Of a stretch of DNA of 64,000 nt, positions 1-9,695 are shown piece after piece. The position numbers and the translations under genes are program-made. This DNA is from Rhodoglobus sp. (GTDB lineage: Bacteria; Actinomycetota; Actinomycetes; Actinomycetales; Microbacteriaceae), in contig JAODAQ010000018.1 of the NCBI GenBank assembly GCA_025463515.1, positions 1 to 64,000 of the forward strand. The letters are read 5' to 3'. How positions within the stretch are numbered: the first letter of the stretch is position 1; the number at the start of each line of letters is the position of its first letter. A model generated the notes under the pieces. The model worked only from the letters and a program-made list of their open reading frames with translations, was not told the DNA's origin and ran no database searches.

Positions 1-2315
1 GCACCGCCGCGAAGCGGTCGCGCGCGCGCCGGCGCACGAGCGGGGTCTTCGTCCTCGTGAACACCCTCATGCTCTGGCTGACGACCGCGATCGCCGCCAC
101 GGCGCTGTGGCCGATCTACCGGAGCCCGGCGCTCGTCGTGCTCGTGGCTGTCGCGCTCGCGGTCGGCTCGCTGATCGTGATCGTCTCCGCGGAGTTCCGC
201 TGGCGCTCGATGACGGTACTGCTCGTCTCGGTCGCCGCGTTCCTCGTGATCGGCGTCCCGCTCGCGGTGCCGGGCAAGGCGCAGTTCGGGGTGCTCCCGA
301 CGCCCGGCGGGTTCATCGACCTCGTGACCGGCGTGGCGCTCGGCTGGAAGCAGCTGCTGACCATCTCGCTGCCGGTCGGCGACTACCAGGCGCTGCTCGT
401 GCCCGCGCTCGTGCTCGTCCTCGGCACGGCCGTCGTCAGCCTCACGATCGCCCTGCGCGCGAAGCACGGCGAGCTCGCCGTGCTGCCGCCCATCGTGCTG
501 TTCGTCGTGGCCACCGCGTTCGGGCCGCGCTTCCCCGACCGCCCGCTCGCGGCGCCCATCGCCCTTCTCGTCGCCGTGCTGTTCTGGCTGGTGTGGTTCC
601 GCTGGTACCGCAGGCGCGCCTCGATCCGCAGCCTCGCCGCCCAGTCCGACGGCCCTGCCGCCGAGAGCGGGTTCTCGGGAGTGCGCACCGTGATCGCGGC
701 GGCGGTCATCCTCGCCATCGCCTCGACGGCCGCCGTCGCCGCGGTGGGCGCTGTCCCGCCAGCCGCCGACCGGACCGTGCTGCGCACCTCGATCGAGCAG
801 CCCTTCGACCCGCGGGACTACGTGAGCCCGCTCTCCGGCTTCCGCAGCTACTGGCAGCCGCGCCTGCTCGACGACGTCCTGTTCACCGTGGAGGGGCTGC
901 CCGAGGGCGGCCGCATCCGGCTCGCGACCCTCGACACCTACGACGGCGTCGTCTACGCGGTGGGCAGTGACAAGGTCACGAGCCTGTCCGGCTCGTTCAC
1001 GCGCGTGCCGTCGACGGTGGACCAGTCGCGCGTGGCGGGCGACGACGTGTCGGTCGGGATCACCGTGCGGGACTACACCGGCGTGTGGCTCCCGACCGTC
1101 GGGCAGCTCGAGTCGGTGGCGTTCACCGGTCCGGACGCCGCCGCCCTCCGGGACGCGTTCTACTACAACGACGTGTCGGGAACCGCAGCGGTCGTGAGCG
1201 GCATCGCGCCCGGCGACAGCTACACGCTCGACGCCGTCGTTCCCGATCAGCCCACGCAGTCCCAGTTCGCCTCGCTCGAGCCCGGATCGGCCTCCGTCCC
1301 CTCGCCGCAGAACGTGCCGGAGGAGCTCACCGCCAAGCTCGACGAGTACACCTCGGGCATCGAGGGCGCCGGCAAGCGGCTCGCCGCGATGCTCGCGGGC
1401 CTCGCGACCGACGGCTACATCAGCCACGGCGTCGGTGACGACGAGCCCGCGAGCCGCTCCGGCCACGCCGCCGACCGCATCGCCGAGCTCGTCTCCTCGC
1501 CGCGCATGATCGGCGACGCCGAGCAGTACGCCGTCGCGGCCGCGCTCATGGCCGACGACCTCGGCTTCCCGTCGCGGGTGGTCGTCGGGTTCGCGCCGAC
1601 CGGCGGCAGCGTGACGGGCAGCGACGTGTCCGCGTGGATCGAGGTCGACACCGCGCAGTACGGCTGGGTGACGATCGACCCGACCCCGGAGGCGCGCGAG
1701 ATCCCGGAGGAGGACCCGGAGGACAACGCCCAGGTCGCACGGCCGCAGACCATCGTGCCGCCGCCCGTGGTGGAGAACCCCCGGTTCGACCGGCAGTCCA
1801 CGCCCGACAGCCAGCAGGAGCTGCCGGCAGACCTCAACCCGGTGCTGCTCGTGCTCCTCGCGATCGCGAAGGGGGTCGGAATCGCGCTGCTCGTGCTCGC
1901 CATCATCCTCGCGCCGTTCGCCCTCGTCGTGGCGGCCAAGCTGCGCCGTCGCCGGCTGCGCCGCCGGTCACCCGACGTGCTGCAGCGCATCAGCGGCGGC
2001 TGGCAGGAGTTCGAGGACTCGGTGGTCGACCACGGCCTGAGCCCCGCGCCGTCCGCAACCCGCAGCGAGGTCGCCTCCATCGCGGGCGGCGTGCAGTCCC
2101 AGGTGCTGGCGGCGGTCGCCGACCGTGCGATCTTCGCGCCGGATGAACCGCTCGAGGCCGACGCCGAGAGCGTGTGGCGCGCCGTCGACGAGCTGCAGAC
2201 GTCCCTCGACGCCGGCCTCACGCGCTGGCAGCGGCTCCGTGCGCGGATCTCGGTGCGCTCGCTCGGTGGCTATAGTGTCAGCAGGCTCTTCAGAGAGAGA
2301 AAGACCGGACCGTGA
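1..2315 (+). CDS. Transglutaminase-like (TgpA/DUF3488-type) membrane protein, 5' end outside window, catalytically degenerate
   Basis: The frame is open to the left edge. The first possible start (GTG at 57) falls inside the first hydrophobic segment, which is preceded by an Arg/Lys-rich stretch, so the true start probably lies upstream. About six N-terminal membrane helices are followed by an extracytoplasmic transglutaminase-like core, another helix (ELPADLNPVLLVLLAIAKGV onwards) and a basic cytoplasmic tail. The core keeps the fold signatures LGFPSRVVVGF, AWIEV and DPTP. Counting from GTG 57, the catalytic Cys position is Ala488 (GDAEQYA) and the His position is Ser525 (VSAWIEV); only Asp541 remains. 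It is therefore probably not a peptidase or transglutaminase but a structural or peptide-binding protein. The stop overlaps the next GTG (GTGA), so it is co-translated with the FHA and FtsK-like genes. Confidence 0.85.
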   Translation, partial: TAAKRSRARRRTSGVFVLVNTLMLWLTTAIAATALWPIYRSPALVVLVAVALAVGSLIVIVSAEFRWRSMTVLLVSVAAFLVIGVPLAVPGKAQFGVLPTPGGFIDLVTGVALGWKQLLTISLPVGDYQALLVPALVLVLGTAVVSLTIALRAKHGELAVLPPIVLFVVATAFGPRFPDRPLAAPIALLVAVLFWLVWFRWYRRRASIRSLAAQSDGPAAESGFSGVRTVIAAAVILAIASTAAVAAVGAVPPAADRTVLRTSIEQPFDPRDYVSPLSGFRSYWQPRLLDDVLFTVEGLPEGGRIRLATLDTYDGVVYAVGSDKVTSLSGSFTRVPSTVDQSRVAGDDVSVGITVRDYTGVWLPTVGQLESVAFTGPDAAALRDAFYYNDVSGTAAVVSGIAPGDSYTLDAVVPDQPTQSQFASLEPGSASVPSPQNVPEELTAKLDEYTSGIEGAGKRLAAMLAGLATDGYISHGVGDDEPASRSGHAADRIAELVSSPRMIGDAEQYAVAAALMADDLGFPSRVVVGFAPTGGSVTGSDVSAWIEVDTAQYGWVTIDPTPEAREIPEEDPEDNAQVARPQTIVPPPVVENPRFDRQSTPDSQQELPADLNPVLLVLLAIAKGVGIALLVLAIILAPFALVVAAKLRRRRLRRRSPDVLQRISGGWQEFEDSVVDHGLSPAPSATRSEVASIAGGVQSQVLAAVADRAIFAPDEPLEADAESVWRAVDELQTSLDAGLTRWQRLRARISVRSLGGYSVSRLFRERKTGP

Positions 2316-3271
2316 CCTGTTTCTATTGCGGTACTGAACTGCCCGCCGGGGCCATGTTCTGCGGAGAGTGCGGGCGACCGGTCAACACCAAGGGCGGTCG
2401 CAGCTCGAAGGCGAGCAGCAAGGCCGCGCCCGAGGCCGTCGTGCCGGTGCCCCGCGAGGAGCCGGCAGCGCCCGAGCCGGTCGTCGAAGCCTCAGCTCCT
2501 CCGGAGCCCGAGCCGGTGGCGGAGCCCCTTCCTGAGCCCGAGGCCGCCCCTGCTGCAGTCGCCGAACCGGAACCGCTGCCCGAGCCGGCACCGGCCGCCG
2601 AGGCCGAGCCGCTGCCCGAGATCGAGCCCGACCTCCCGCCGCTGCCCGAGCTCCCGGCAGACGTGAACGTCGCGGCAGTCGCCGACCGCTGCGCCCAGTG
2701 CGGCGCGCCCCTCGCGGCCTCCGACATCTTCTGCCCCGAGTGCGGCTTCGTCCGCCAGCGCGAGAGCGCGCCGGCGCGGCCGAGCGACACGAACATCCTC
2801 GATCCCTTCCCGTGGGGGCTGCCGCGCTCGACCGAGTCGGTCACCAACCACCTGCATGCGCCGGTCGCCACGGATGTCGCGGCCAAGCCCTTCGCGGAGA
2901 TCGCCGACGTCTCCGAGACCAGGCTCGTGCCGCGAGGCCCGCGCGGCGAGCGCTTCGTCCTCCAGTTCAGCACCGGGGAGAGCGTGAGCGTCTCGGGCAC
3001 CGGGCTCATCGGCCGCAACCCCGTCGCCGAGCCGGGCGAGTACTTCGACACCCTCGTCGCCGTGATCGACCCCGGCCGCTCCGTCTCCAAGACCCACCTC
3101 GAGTTCGGCCAGGACGACACCTCGTTCTGGGTGAGCGACAGGTACTCGGGCAACGGCACCGTGGTCCGCGAGCCCGACCGCGAGCCGCGCCGCTGCGAGG
3201 CCGGCAAGCGCTACCGCGTCGCCCGCGGCGCCCGGGTGGAGATCGGCGAGCAGTTCTTCATCGTCAGCTGA
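2312..3271 (+). CDS. Double zinc-ribbon protein with C-terminal FHA domain
   Basis: The GTG start overlaps the preceding stop. The 319-residue product opens with a zinc ribbon (C3, C6, C17, C20), continues through a long Pro/Glu/Ala-rich, probably disordered linker, has a second ribbon (C127, C130, C141, C144), and ends in an FHA domain at about residues 212-319 with the signatures GLIGRNP, SVSKTHLEF and NGT. FHA domains bind phosphothreonine, so this is likely a cytoplasmic adaptor responding to a Ser/Thr kinase not present in the window. FHA proteins often accompany type VII secretion ATPases in actinobacteria, and an EccC-like ATPase follows here. The client is not evident from the sequence. 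Confidence 0.88.
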   Translation: MTCFYCGTELPAGAMFCGECGRPVNTKGGRSSKASSKAAPEAVVPVPREEPAAPEPVVEASAPPEPEPVAEPLPEPEAAPAAVAEPEPLPEPAPAAEAEPLPEIEPDLPPLPELPADVNVAAVADRCAQCGAPLAASDIFCPECGFVRQRESAPARPSDTNILDPFPWGLPRSTESVTNHLHAPVATDVAAKPFAEIADVSETRLVPRGPRGERFVLQFSTGESVSVSGTGLIGRNPVAEPGEYFDTLVAVIDPGRSVSKTHLEFGQDDTSFWVSDRYSGNGTVVREPDREPRRCEAGKRYRVARGARVEIGEQFFIVS

Positions 3272-3338
3272 GCGGCGCTCTCTCCACAGTTTCGGGCTGA
3301 CCGCGGCGCGGGGCATCCCGCGAGCGCTGTCATGGACT

Positions 3339-5987
3339 GTGCCTCTCACCATCGCCGCCCCGCGCGCGGTCGAACCGCCCCCGCCCTTCCGATTCCCCGT
3401 GCTCGCGAGCATCGCGCCCCTCGGCGTCGCCGTCGTGCTGTGGCTCGTGACGCAGTCCCCGTACTCGCTGCTCTTCGCGCTGCTCGGCCCCGTGACGCTG
3501 CTCGCGAGCCTCGCCGACTCGCGCTTCGGCGCACGCCGCTCGCGCCGCAAGGAGAGGGCCCGGTACGAGACGGATGCCCGAGCCGCGCACGAGGCCATCG
3601 ACGCCGCCCACGCGGAGGAGCGCGCAGCCCTCTCCGAGCGCACGCCCGCTGCCCTCGCGCTCCTCGGCCGCGAGGGAGCAGACCCCTGGCGCTGGTCGGG
3701 CACCGGCCCGGGCATCCCGGTCGCGCTGGGCAGGGGCTCCGTGCCCAGTGCGCTGCGGATCGAGGGCGACAGTGACGAGCTCGAGCGCCACGCGCACGCC
3801 CTCGCGGACGCCCCCGTCGTCGTTGACGCCTCGCTCGGCATCGGTGTGTGCGGGCCGGTGCCCCTCGCCACGGCCGTGGCCCGATCGCTCGTCGTGCAGC
3901 TCGCGTGGGCCCTGTCGCCGGCGACGTACGGCAGCGCCGCGCGTGAGCCGTGGGCGGCGAGCCTCCCGCACGCCGTGGAGCGCGAGGTGCGGCCGGGGGC
4001 GTACGCCGAGTTCGGCCGCCGCGGCGAGGACGCGCCGGCCGCCGTGATCGCGGTCGCCGCTGAGGAGGCGGCGCTGCCCGGCGAGTGCCGGGTGGTCCTG
4101 ACCCTCACGCCCGAGGGCGCCGCCATCACCCAGCACCCCGACCGGGAGCTCCGCCGCCCGCTGAGGCCGGGCCCGCTCTCGGCGGAGAGCGCGCTCGCGT
4201 GGGCGCAGTCCGCGGCTCGCGCGGCCGAGCGGGAGGGGCTCGTGGCGGCGGCGGGCGCACTACCGGAGTCCGTGGCCCTCGCGAGCCTTCCCCAGCCCGA
4301 TAGGCCTGGCCTCGAGTGCGCGATCGGGGCCGACGCCGCGGGGCCGGTCACGATCGACCTCGTGGCCCAGGGGCCGCACGCGGTCGTCGGCGGCACGACC
4401 GGCAGCGGCAAGAGCGAGCTGCTCATCTCCTGGGTGCTCGCGATGGCCTCCTCCGCGCCGCCGGCGCGGCTCACGGTCCTGCTTGTCGACTTCAAGGGCG
4501 GCTCGGCCTTCGCGGCGCTCGAGCGGCTGCCGCACACGGTGGGGATCGTGACCGACCTCGACGAGGCGCACGCGACCCGTGCGCTGGAGAGCCTGCGCGC
4601 GGAGCTGCGGTACCGCGAGCGCGCCATCGCGAGTGCGCGCGGCCGGAGCATCGACGACGTCGACCTCCCGCGGCTGGTCATCGTCGTCGACGAGTTCGCC
4701 GCAATGCTCGCTGACCACCCCGACCTGCACACCCTGTTCGTCGACATCGCGTCCCGAGGCCGCTCCCTCGGCGTGCACCTGGTCCTGTGCACGCAGCGAC
4801 CGGCCGGCGTGGTACGCGACGCCGTGCTCGCGAACGCCGACCTGCGCATCTCCCTGCGCGTCAACAACCGCGCGGACAGCAGCGCCCTGGTCGGCACGGA
4901 TGCCGCGGCGCAGCTTCCGGCGCGAGCACGGGGCCGTGGCATCCTCGCGCCGTCGGAGGGGGAGCCTCGCGCCGTCCAGTTCGCCCTCTCCGTCGACTCC
5001 GACGTGGACCGCGTCGCGTCCCGCTGGGCGGGCTCGCCCCCGCCGCGCCGCCCGTGGTGCGAGCCACTGCCGCCCGTGGTGGGCCCCGCCGAGGCTCCCG
5101 GCGGCTTCGGACTACTCGACCTGCCCCACGAGCAGCGTCGCGGCACGGCCGACTGGCGCCCGGACCGCGACGGCCACGTGCTCGTGCTCGGGGCCGCGCG
5201 CAGCGGAACGTCGACAGCCCTCGAAGCCCTCGCGCCCGCCGCCCGCCGGCTGCCGAGCGGCATCCCGGCAGCGTGGGACGTGCTGTCGGACTTCGCGAGC
5301 GCCCGCGACACCGTGCTCGCCGTCGACGACGCGGACTCGCTGCTCGCGCGCTTCCCGGGGGAGTACCGTGCCGCGGTCGTCGAGCGGCTCGCCGGGCTCC
5401 TGCGCGACGGCCCGGCCCGCGGCCTGCACGTCGTGCTCACCGCGAAGCGCATCACCGCCGACCTGCAGCCGCTGGCCGCGCTGATCCCGGAGCGGCTCCT
5501 GCTTCGGCACGCCTCGAAGCAGGACTGGCTGCTCGCGGGCGGGGAGGCGCAGGGCTTCACCGCGTCCCTGCCGCCCGGCGGGGGAGTGTGGCACGGGCAC
5601 CGCGTGCAGGTGGTCGCCGCCCCGCTGCCGGCCGGGGGCGACGGGGCCGAGCGGGTGGGAGTGCTCGGGCGCGGCCCGCTCGCCGTGGTCACGACGCGGT
5701 CCCGAGCGGTGCGGGAGGCGCTACCGAGAGCCCGCTCCCTGGCGGACCTCGAGCCCGGCGCACTGAGGATCGGGGATGTGGTCGTGGGCGACACCGAGGA
5801 GTGGCAGTCCCGCTGGGGAGCCCTCTCCGCGGTGCAGCAGGTCGCGGAGGTGGTGTTCGACGCGTGCTCGACCGCGGACGTGCGAGCACTCACCCGGTCG
5901 CGGGAACTGCCTCCGCCGCTCGGCGCGGGCCAGGCGTGGCGGCTCGAGCCGGACGGCCGGTTCTCCCGCGTGCGGTTCGGCCCCTAG
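3339..5987 (+). CDS. FtsK/SpoIIIE-family ATPase resembling type VII secretion EccC, two ATPase modules
   Basis: The 882-residue protein has two N-terminal membrane helices (about residues 20-58), a charged linker and an FtsK/SpoIIIE ATPase domain with Walker A GGTTGSGKS (Lys358), the EccC-like VDFKGGSAF segment and Walker B VIVVDEF (Asp451-Glu452). A second P-loop module follows (GAARSGTST), where the Walker Lys is Thr624; VLAVDDAD is its Walker B-like strand. One active and one degenerate module matches the EccC pattern, but EccC usually has three modules and about 1300 residues. It is therefore a shortened EccC-like motor, probably for protein export rather than DNA. It converges on ald, and the two stop codons share the tetranucleotide CTAG at 5984-5987. 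Confidence 0.85.
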   Translation: MPLTIAAPRAVEPPPPFRFPVLASIAPLGVAVVLWLVTQSPYSLLFALLGPVTLLASLADSRFGARRSRRKERARYETDARAAHEAIDAAHAEERAALSERTPAALALLGREGADPWRWSGTGPGIPVALGRGSVPSALRIEGDSDELERHAHALADAPVVVDASLGIGVCGPVPLATAVARSLVVQLAWALSPATYGSAAREPWAASLPHAVEREVRPGAYAEFGRRGEDAPAAVIAVAAEEAALPGECRVVLTLTPEGAAITQHPDRELRRPLRPGPLSAESALAWAQSAARAAEREGLVAAAGALPESVALASLPQPDRPGLECAIGADAAGPVTIDLVAQGPHAVVGGTTGSGKSELLISWVLAMASSAPPARLTVLLVDFKGGSAFAALERLPHTVGIVTDLDEAHATRALESLRAELRYRERAIASARGRSIDDVDLPRLVIVVDEFAAMLADHPDLHTLFVDIASRGRSLGVHLVLCTQRPAGVVRDAVLANADLRISLRVNNRADSSALVGTDAAAQLPARARGRGILAPSEGEPRAVQFALSVDSDVDRVASRWAGSPPPRRPWCEPLPPVVGPAEAPGGFGLLDLPHEQRRGTADWRPDRDGHVLVLGAARSGTSTALEALAPAARRLPSGIPAAWDVLSDFASARDTVLAVDDADSLLARFPGEYRAAVVERLAGLLRDGPARGLHVVLTAKRITADLQPLAALIPERLLLRHASKQDWLLAGGEAQGFTASLPPGGGVWHGHRVQVVAAPLPAGGDGAERVGVLGRGPLAVVTTRSRAVREALPRARSLADLEPGALRIGDVVVGDTEEWQSRWGALSAVQQVAEVVFDACSTADVRALTRSRELPPPLGAGQAWRLEPDGRFSRVRFGP

Positions 5988-7099
5988 GCGAGGGCAGCCG
6001 CGAGCTCGGTGTGCGGGAGGCCGTGCGCGTCAGCCACCTGGCTGTTGACGACGCTTCCCGCATGGGTGTTGAGGCCGAGCGCGAGGGCGGCATCCGCGCG
6101 GAGGGCGCCCTGCCAACCCAGGTTCGCGATCGCGCGGACATAGGGCATCGTGGCGTTGGTGAGCGCGTAGGTGGAGGTGTTCGGCACGGCGCCCGGCATG
6201 TTGGCCACGCAGTAGAACAGCGAGCCGTGCACCGTGAACGTCGGGTCGGCGTGGGTGGTCGGCCGGGTGTCGGCGAAGCAGCCGCCCTGGTCGACGGCGA
6301 TGTCGACGAGCACGCTGCCCGGCTTCATGCGCGAGACGAGGTCGTTGCTCACGAGCTTCGGCGCCTTGGCACCGGGCACCAGCACGGAGCCGATCACGAG
6401 GTCTGCCGTAAGGAGGGCGCGCTCGATCTCGAAACCGTTCGACGCGATCGTCTTGACGCGGCCCGCGTACAGGGCGTCGAGCTCGCGGAGGCGCTGGATG
6501 TTCGTGTCGAGCACCGTCACGTCCGCTCCGAGGCCCACGGCCACCGAGACCGCGCTCGTGCCCGCGACCCCGCCGCCGAGCACGACGATGCTCGCGGGGT
6601 GGGTGCCGGGAACGCCGGGGACGAGCAGGCCCGGTCCGCCGTACGGCTTGAGCATGGCGTTGGCGCCGACGATCGGGGCGAGGCGGCCGGCGACCTCGCT
6701 CATCGGGGCGAGGAGGGGGAGCGCGCGCGTCGGCAGTTGCACGGTCTCGTACGCGATCGCGGTGACCGAGGCCGCCGTGAGCGCCGCGGTCAGCTCGGCC
6801 TCGGCGGCGAGGTGGAGGTAGGTGAAGAGGAGCAGGTCGTCCCGGAAGTAGCCGTACTCGGAGGCGATCGGCTCCTTGACCTTGAGCAGCAGGTCCGCCG
6901 AGGACCAGACGGTCGCGGCATCCGGCGCTATTGACGCACCGGCGGCGACGTATGCCTCGTCGGGGATGGAGGAGCCGAGGCCCGCACCCGTCTGGATGAG
7001 CACCTCGTGGCCGTGGGCCACGAGGTCGTGGACTCCCGCCGGGGTGATCGCGACACGGAACTCGTTGTTCTTGATCTCTTGGGGAACAGCCACTCTCAT
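5984..7099 (-). CDS. ald: Alanine dehydrogenase
   Basis: Catalyses reversible NAD-dependent deamination of L-alanine to pyruvate and ammonia. The 371-residue product has the N-terminal signature [20 protein letters not shown], the substrate-site Lys in KVKEP, the catalytic His in YLHLA, and the Rossmann motif [11 protein letters not shown]. An in-frame ATG lies eight codons upstream, but the chosen start aligns with the family and has a -10 hexamer TACGCT six bases upstream, as expected for a leaderless mRNA. It is divergent from the pot operon. Family regulators are usually Lrp/AsnC proteins; a palindrome at 7161-7172 is a candidate site. Confidence 0.95.
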   Translation of the reverse strand: MRVAVPQEIKNNEFRVAITPAGVHDLVAHGHEVLIQTGAGLGSSIPDEAYVAAGASIAPDAATVWSSADLLLKVKEPIASEYGYFRDDLLLFTYLHLAAEAELTAALTAASVTAIAYETVQLPTRALPLLAPMSEVAGRLAPIVGANAMLKPYGGPGLLVPGVPGTHPASIVVLGGGVAGTSAVSVAVGLGADVTVLDTNIQRLRELDALYAGRVKTIASNGFEIERALLTADLVIGSVLVPGAKAPKLVSNDLVSRMKPGSVLVDIAVDQGGCFADTRPTTHADPTFTVHGSLFYCVANMPGAVPNTSTYALTNATMPYVRAIANLGWQGALRADAALALGLNTHAGSVVNSQVADAHGLPHTELAAALA

Positions 7100-7105
7100 G
7101 CGGCA

Positions 7106-7111
7106 AGCGTA
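7106..7111 (-). promoter_or_regulatory. Leaderless -10 hexamer of ald
   Basis: On the minus strand this reads TACGCT and is followed by six bases and then the ATG of ald. No Shine-Dalgarno sequence is present. This spacing puts the transcription start at or next to the start codon. Confidence 0.6.
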
Positions 7112-7160
7112 CCTTTGGGGCACCTCGGATTCCGCACAAGTTTCCCGCGTTCTGCGACTG

Positions 7161-7172
7161 ATTTCGTGAAAT
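7161..7172. promoter_or_regulatory. Palindrome ATTTCGTGAAAT in the ald/potD intergenic region
   Basis: Perfect 5-bp arms (ATTTC/GAAAT) around a GT centre, in an AT-richer part of the 180-bp divergent gap. A second imperfect palindrome (AACGG-CA-CCGTT) lies about 10 bp downstream. Either could bind an Lrp/AsnC-type regulator of ald; this is inferred from position only. The potD side has a Shine-Dalgarno GAAGGAG eight bases before its ATG. Confidence 0.35.
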
Positions 7173-7279
7173 TCTTGTTACGAACGGCACCGTTTGCCCC
7201 TTTTGGGCTGCGTCGCGCAAAGGTCGTGTGCCAGTATCGACGCACAGCGAAACCGCGCGCCAGGTGAAGGAGTTGCCCC

Positions 7280-8494
7280 ATGACGAGACCCACCCCCCAA
7301 GACCCGATGATCGCGGAGCTGGTCTCGATGGCGCGGAGGACGCAGCTCAGCCGCCGTCACCTGCTGCAGGGCGCGGGCATCGGTGCGGGAGCGCTGGCCC
7401 TGGCCGCGTGCGCACCGGGCGGGGCCGCGGCGCCGAAACCCGCCGAGGACGTGTCGGACACCGACAAGACCCTGACCTGGGGCAATTGGCCCGCGTACAT
7501 CGACGAGGACGACGACGGCAACTACCCCACGCTCGTCGCCTTCGAGGACCAGACCGGCATCAAGGTCGAGTACAAGGTCGAGATCGACGACAACAACACC
7601 TACTACGGCACGATCAAGGACCAGCTCGCCCTCGGGCAGGCGACCGGATCCGACACCTTCTGCGTCACGGACTGGATGGTGGCCCGCCTCATCCGCTTCG
7701 GCTACGTGCAGGACCTCGACGAGGCGAACATCCCCAACAAGAAGAACCTCGCCCCCGCCCTGCTGAACCCCGACTTCGACCCGGGCCGCGCCAAGTCGCT
7801 CCCGTGGCAGAACGGCTTCGCCGGAATCGCCTGGGACACGGATGCCCTCCCGAACGGCCTCGAGACACTCGACGACCTCTTCGCCCCCGCCCTCAAGGGC
7901 AAGGTGACCGTCCTCAGCGAGATGCGCGACACCATGGGCCTCATCCTGCTGAGCCAGGGCGTGGACATCTCGGGCAGCGACTGGGGCACCGACGAGTACG
8001 CGAAGGCGATCGAGGTGCTCGAGAAGAACGTCACGAGCGGCCAGATCCTCGGCATCAAGGGCAACGAGTACCTCGAGGACTTCGCGAGCGGCAACGCCAT
8101 CGCGGGCATCGTCTGGTCGGGCGACATCACGGCGGCCAACCTGGAGGCCGGCTACGAGAAGTTCAAGTTCGCGCTGCCGAGCACGGGCGGCACACTCTGG
8201 GGCGACACCTTCGTCGTGCCGATGGGCTCGCCGCGCAAGAAGAACGCCGAGACGCTCATGAATTACTACTACGAGCCCGAGGTCGCCGCCGAGGTCGCCT
8301 CGTGGGTGAACTACATCACCCCCGTGGTCGGCGCGCAGGAAGTCGCCCAGGAGAAGTACCCGGAGCTCGCGGACAACCAACTGATCTTCCCCAACGCCGA
8401 CACGCTCAGCAACGCGCACATCTTCCGCACCCTCGACTCCGCAGACGACCAGGCGTTCAACGCGGAGTTCCAGCGCGTCAAGCTGGGCGCCTGA
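7280..8494 (+). CDS. potD: Spermidine/putrescine-type ABC transporter substrate-binding lipoprotein
   Basis: The 404-residue product carries a twin-arginine-like signal ([10 protein letters not shown], about residues 26-35) followed by a lipobox ending LAAC, so it is probably exported folded and lipid-anchored. The mature part has PotD/PotF features such as [15 protein letters not shown]-like acidic pocket segments and [11 protein letters not shown]. It delivers substrate to the PotB-PotC permease. It has a proper Shine-Dalgarno (GAAGGAG), unlike most operon starts in this window. The stop overlaps the potA ATG by one base. The exact ligand (putrescine, spermidine or another amine) cannot be read from sequence. 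Confidence 0.92.
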   Translation: MTRPTPQDPMIAELVSMARRTQLSRRHLLQGAGIGAGALALAACAPGGAAAPKPAEDVSDTDKTLTWGNWPAYIDEDDDGNYPTLVAFEDQTGIKVEYKVEIDDNNTYYGTIKDQLALGQATGSDTFCVTDWMVARLIRFGYVQDLDEANIPNKKNLAPALLNPDFDPGRAKSLPWQNGFAGIAWDTDALPNGLETLDDLFAPALKGKVTVLSEMRDTMGLILLSQGVDISGSDWGTDEYAKAIEVLEKNVTSGQILGIKGNEYLEDFASGNAIAGIVWSGDITAANLEAGYEKFKFALPSTGGTLWGDTFVVPMGSPRKKNAETLMNYYYEPEVAAEVASWVNYITPVVGAQEVAQEKYPELADNQLIFPNADTLSNAHIFRTLDSADDQAFNAEFQRVKLGA

Positions 8495-9693
8495 TGGCCG
8501 CTGGCGCGTTCGCGGAGGCCGGAGCGGATCTCGAGCTCGTCGGCATCCACAAGCGGTTCCCCGGCTTCACTGCGATCGAGGACCTCGACCTCCGGATCCC
8601 CGCGGGATCGTTCTTCGCCCTGCTCGGCCCCTCGGGCTGCGGCAAGACGACGACACTGCGGCTCGTTGCCGGGCTGGAGCAGCCGACATCCGGCCGCATT
8701 CTGATCGGCGGCAAGGACGTCACCGAGGTCAAGTCGTTCAAGCGGCCGGTGAACACCGTGTTCCAGAGCTACGCGCTCTTCCCGCACATGACGGTGCTCG
8801 AGAACGTCGCCTTCGGGCTTCGCCGCCGCGGCATCTCCGACGCGGTAGGCAAGGCGCACGAGGCGCTGCGCCTCGTCGAGCTCGACCACCTCTCCGCCCG
8901 CCGCCCCCAGCAGCTCTCGGGCGGCCAGCAGCAGCGCGTCGCGCTCGCCCGCGCGATCGTCAACCGCCCGGCACTTCTCCTGCTCGACGAGCCGCTCGGC
9001 GCGCTCGACCTCAAGCTGCGCCGGCAGATGCAGCTCGAGCTCAAGTCGATCCAGACGGATGTCGGGCTCACCTTCCTGCACGTGACCCACGACCAGGAGG
9101 AGGCCATGACCATGGCCGACACGGTCGCCGTCATGAACAAGGGCCAGATCGAGCAGATGGGCGCCCCCGAGGAGCTCTACGAGCTGCCGCGCACCGCGTT
9201 CGTCGCGAACTTCCTCGGCCAGTCGAACCTGTTCACCGGCCCGGTCACCTCCTCGAAGGGCGAGTCGATCGTCGTCGACATCGCGGGCGTGAAGATCGAG
9301 GTGCCCAAGGAGCGGGCCCAGCGCCACACCGGCGAGGTGACCATCGGCGTGCGCCCCGAGAAGCTCATGCTGCACACCTCGGCGCCCAAGGCCGCGCCCG
9401 GCACGAACGTGCTCGGCCCGGGCCGCGTTACGGATGTCTCCTTCAGCGGTGTGAGCACGCAGTACCAGATCGCCGTGCCGGGCCTCGGCCTCATCACCGT
9501 CTTCGCGCAGAACATGGTCTTCGGCCCGGTCGTCAACCTCGGCGCGGAGGCCTGGGTCTCGTGGACGGTCGACCACGGCTTCGGACTTGCCGACGAGCCG
9601 GAGCACGCGCCGAAGTTCGCGTCTGACACCGATACGGCAACGATCGCCCTGCAGACCCGGCACGAGCTGCTCGCGGAGATCGAGGAGGCCTAG
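8494..9693 (+). CDS. potA: Polyamine-type ABC transporter ATP-binding protein
   Basis: The frame is open far upstream, but the real start is the ATG at 8494 (TGATG overlap with potD), giving 399 residues. The N-terminal ATPase domain has Walker A GPSGCGKTTT, Q-loop FQSYALFPHMT, signature LSGGQQQR, Walker B LLLLDEPLGALD and the H-loop HVTHDQEEAMTMAD. A C-terminal TOBE-type regulatory domain follows (about residues 280-370). It energises uptake through PotB/PotC. A short tail after the TOBE domain (ATIALQTRHELLAEIEEA) is extra relative to many homologues. Confidence 0.95.
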   Translation: MAAGAFAEAGADLELVGIHKRFPGFTAIEDLDLRIPAGSFFALLGPSGCGKTTTLRLVAGLEQPTSGRILIGGKDVTEVKSFKRPVNTVFQSYALFPHMTVLENVAFGLRRRGISDAVGKAHEALRLVELDHLSARRPQQLSGGQQQRVALARAIVNRPALLLLDEPLGALDLKLRRQMQLELKSIQTDVGLTFLHVTHDQEEAMTMADTVAVMNKGQIEQMGAPEELYELPRTAFVANFLGQSNLFTGPVTSSKGESIVVDIAGVKIEVPKERAQRHTGEVTIGVRPEKLMLHTSAPKAAPGTNVLGPGRVTDVSFSGVSTQYQIAVPGLGLITVFAQNMVFGPVVNLGAEAWVSWTVDHGFGLADEPEHAPKFASDTDTATIALQTRHELLAEIEEA

Positions 9694-9695
9694 CG

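Noticed and set aside
2492-5893. 1133-residue open frame on the minus strand opposite the FHA and FtsK-like genes
   Set aside because: It lies antisense to two genes with clear domain motifs and has the Ser/Arg/Ala-rich composition of high-GC shadow frames.
3339-5987. Chromosome-partitioning FtsK
   Set aside because: No FtsK gamma domain, only two N-terminal helices, and EccC-type VDFKGGSAF and tandem ATPase layout.
8494-9693. Longer potA start in the frame open from 7228
   Set aside because: The extra 422 codons overlap potD in another frame and are shadow sequence; ATG 8494 matches the family N-terminus.
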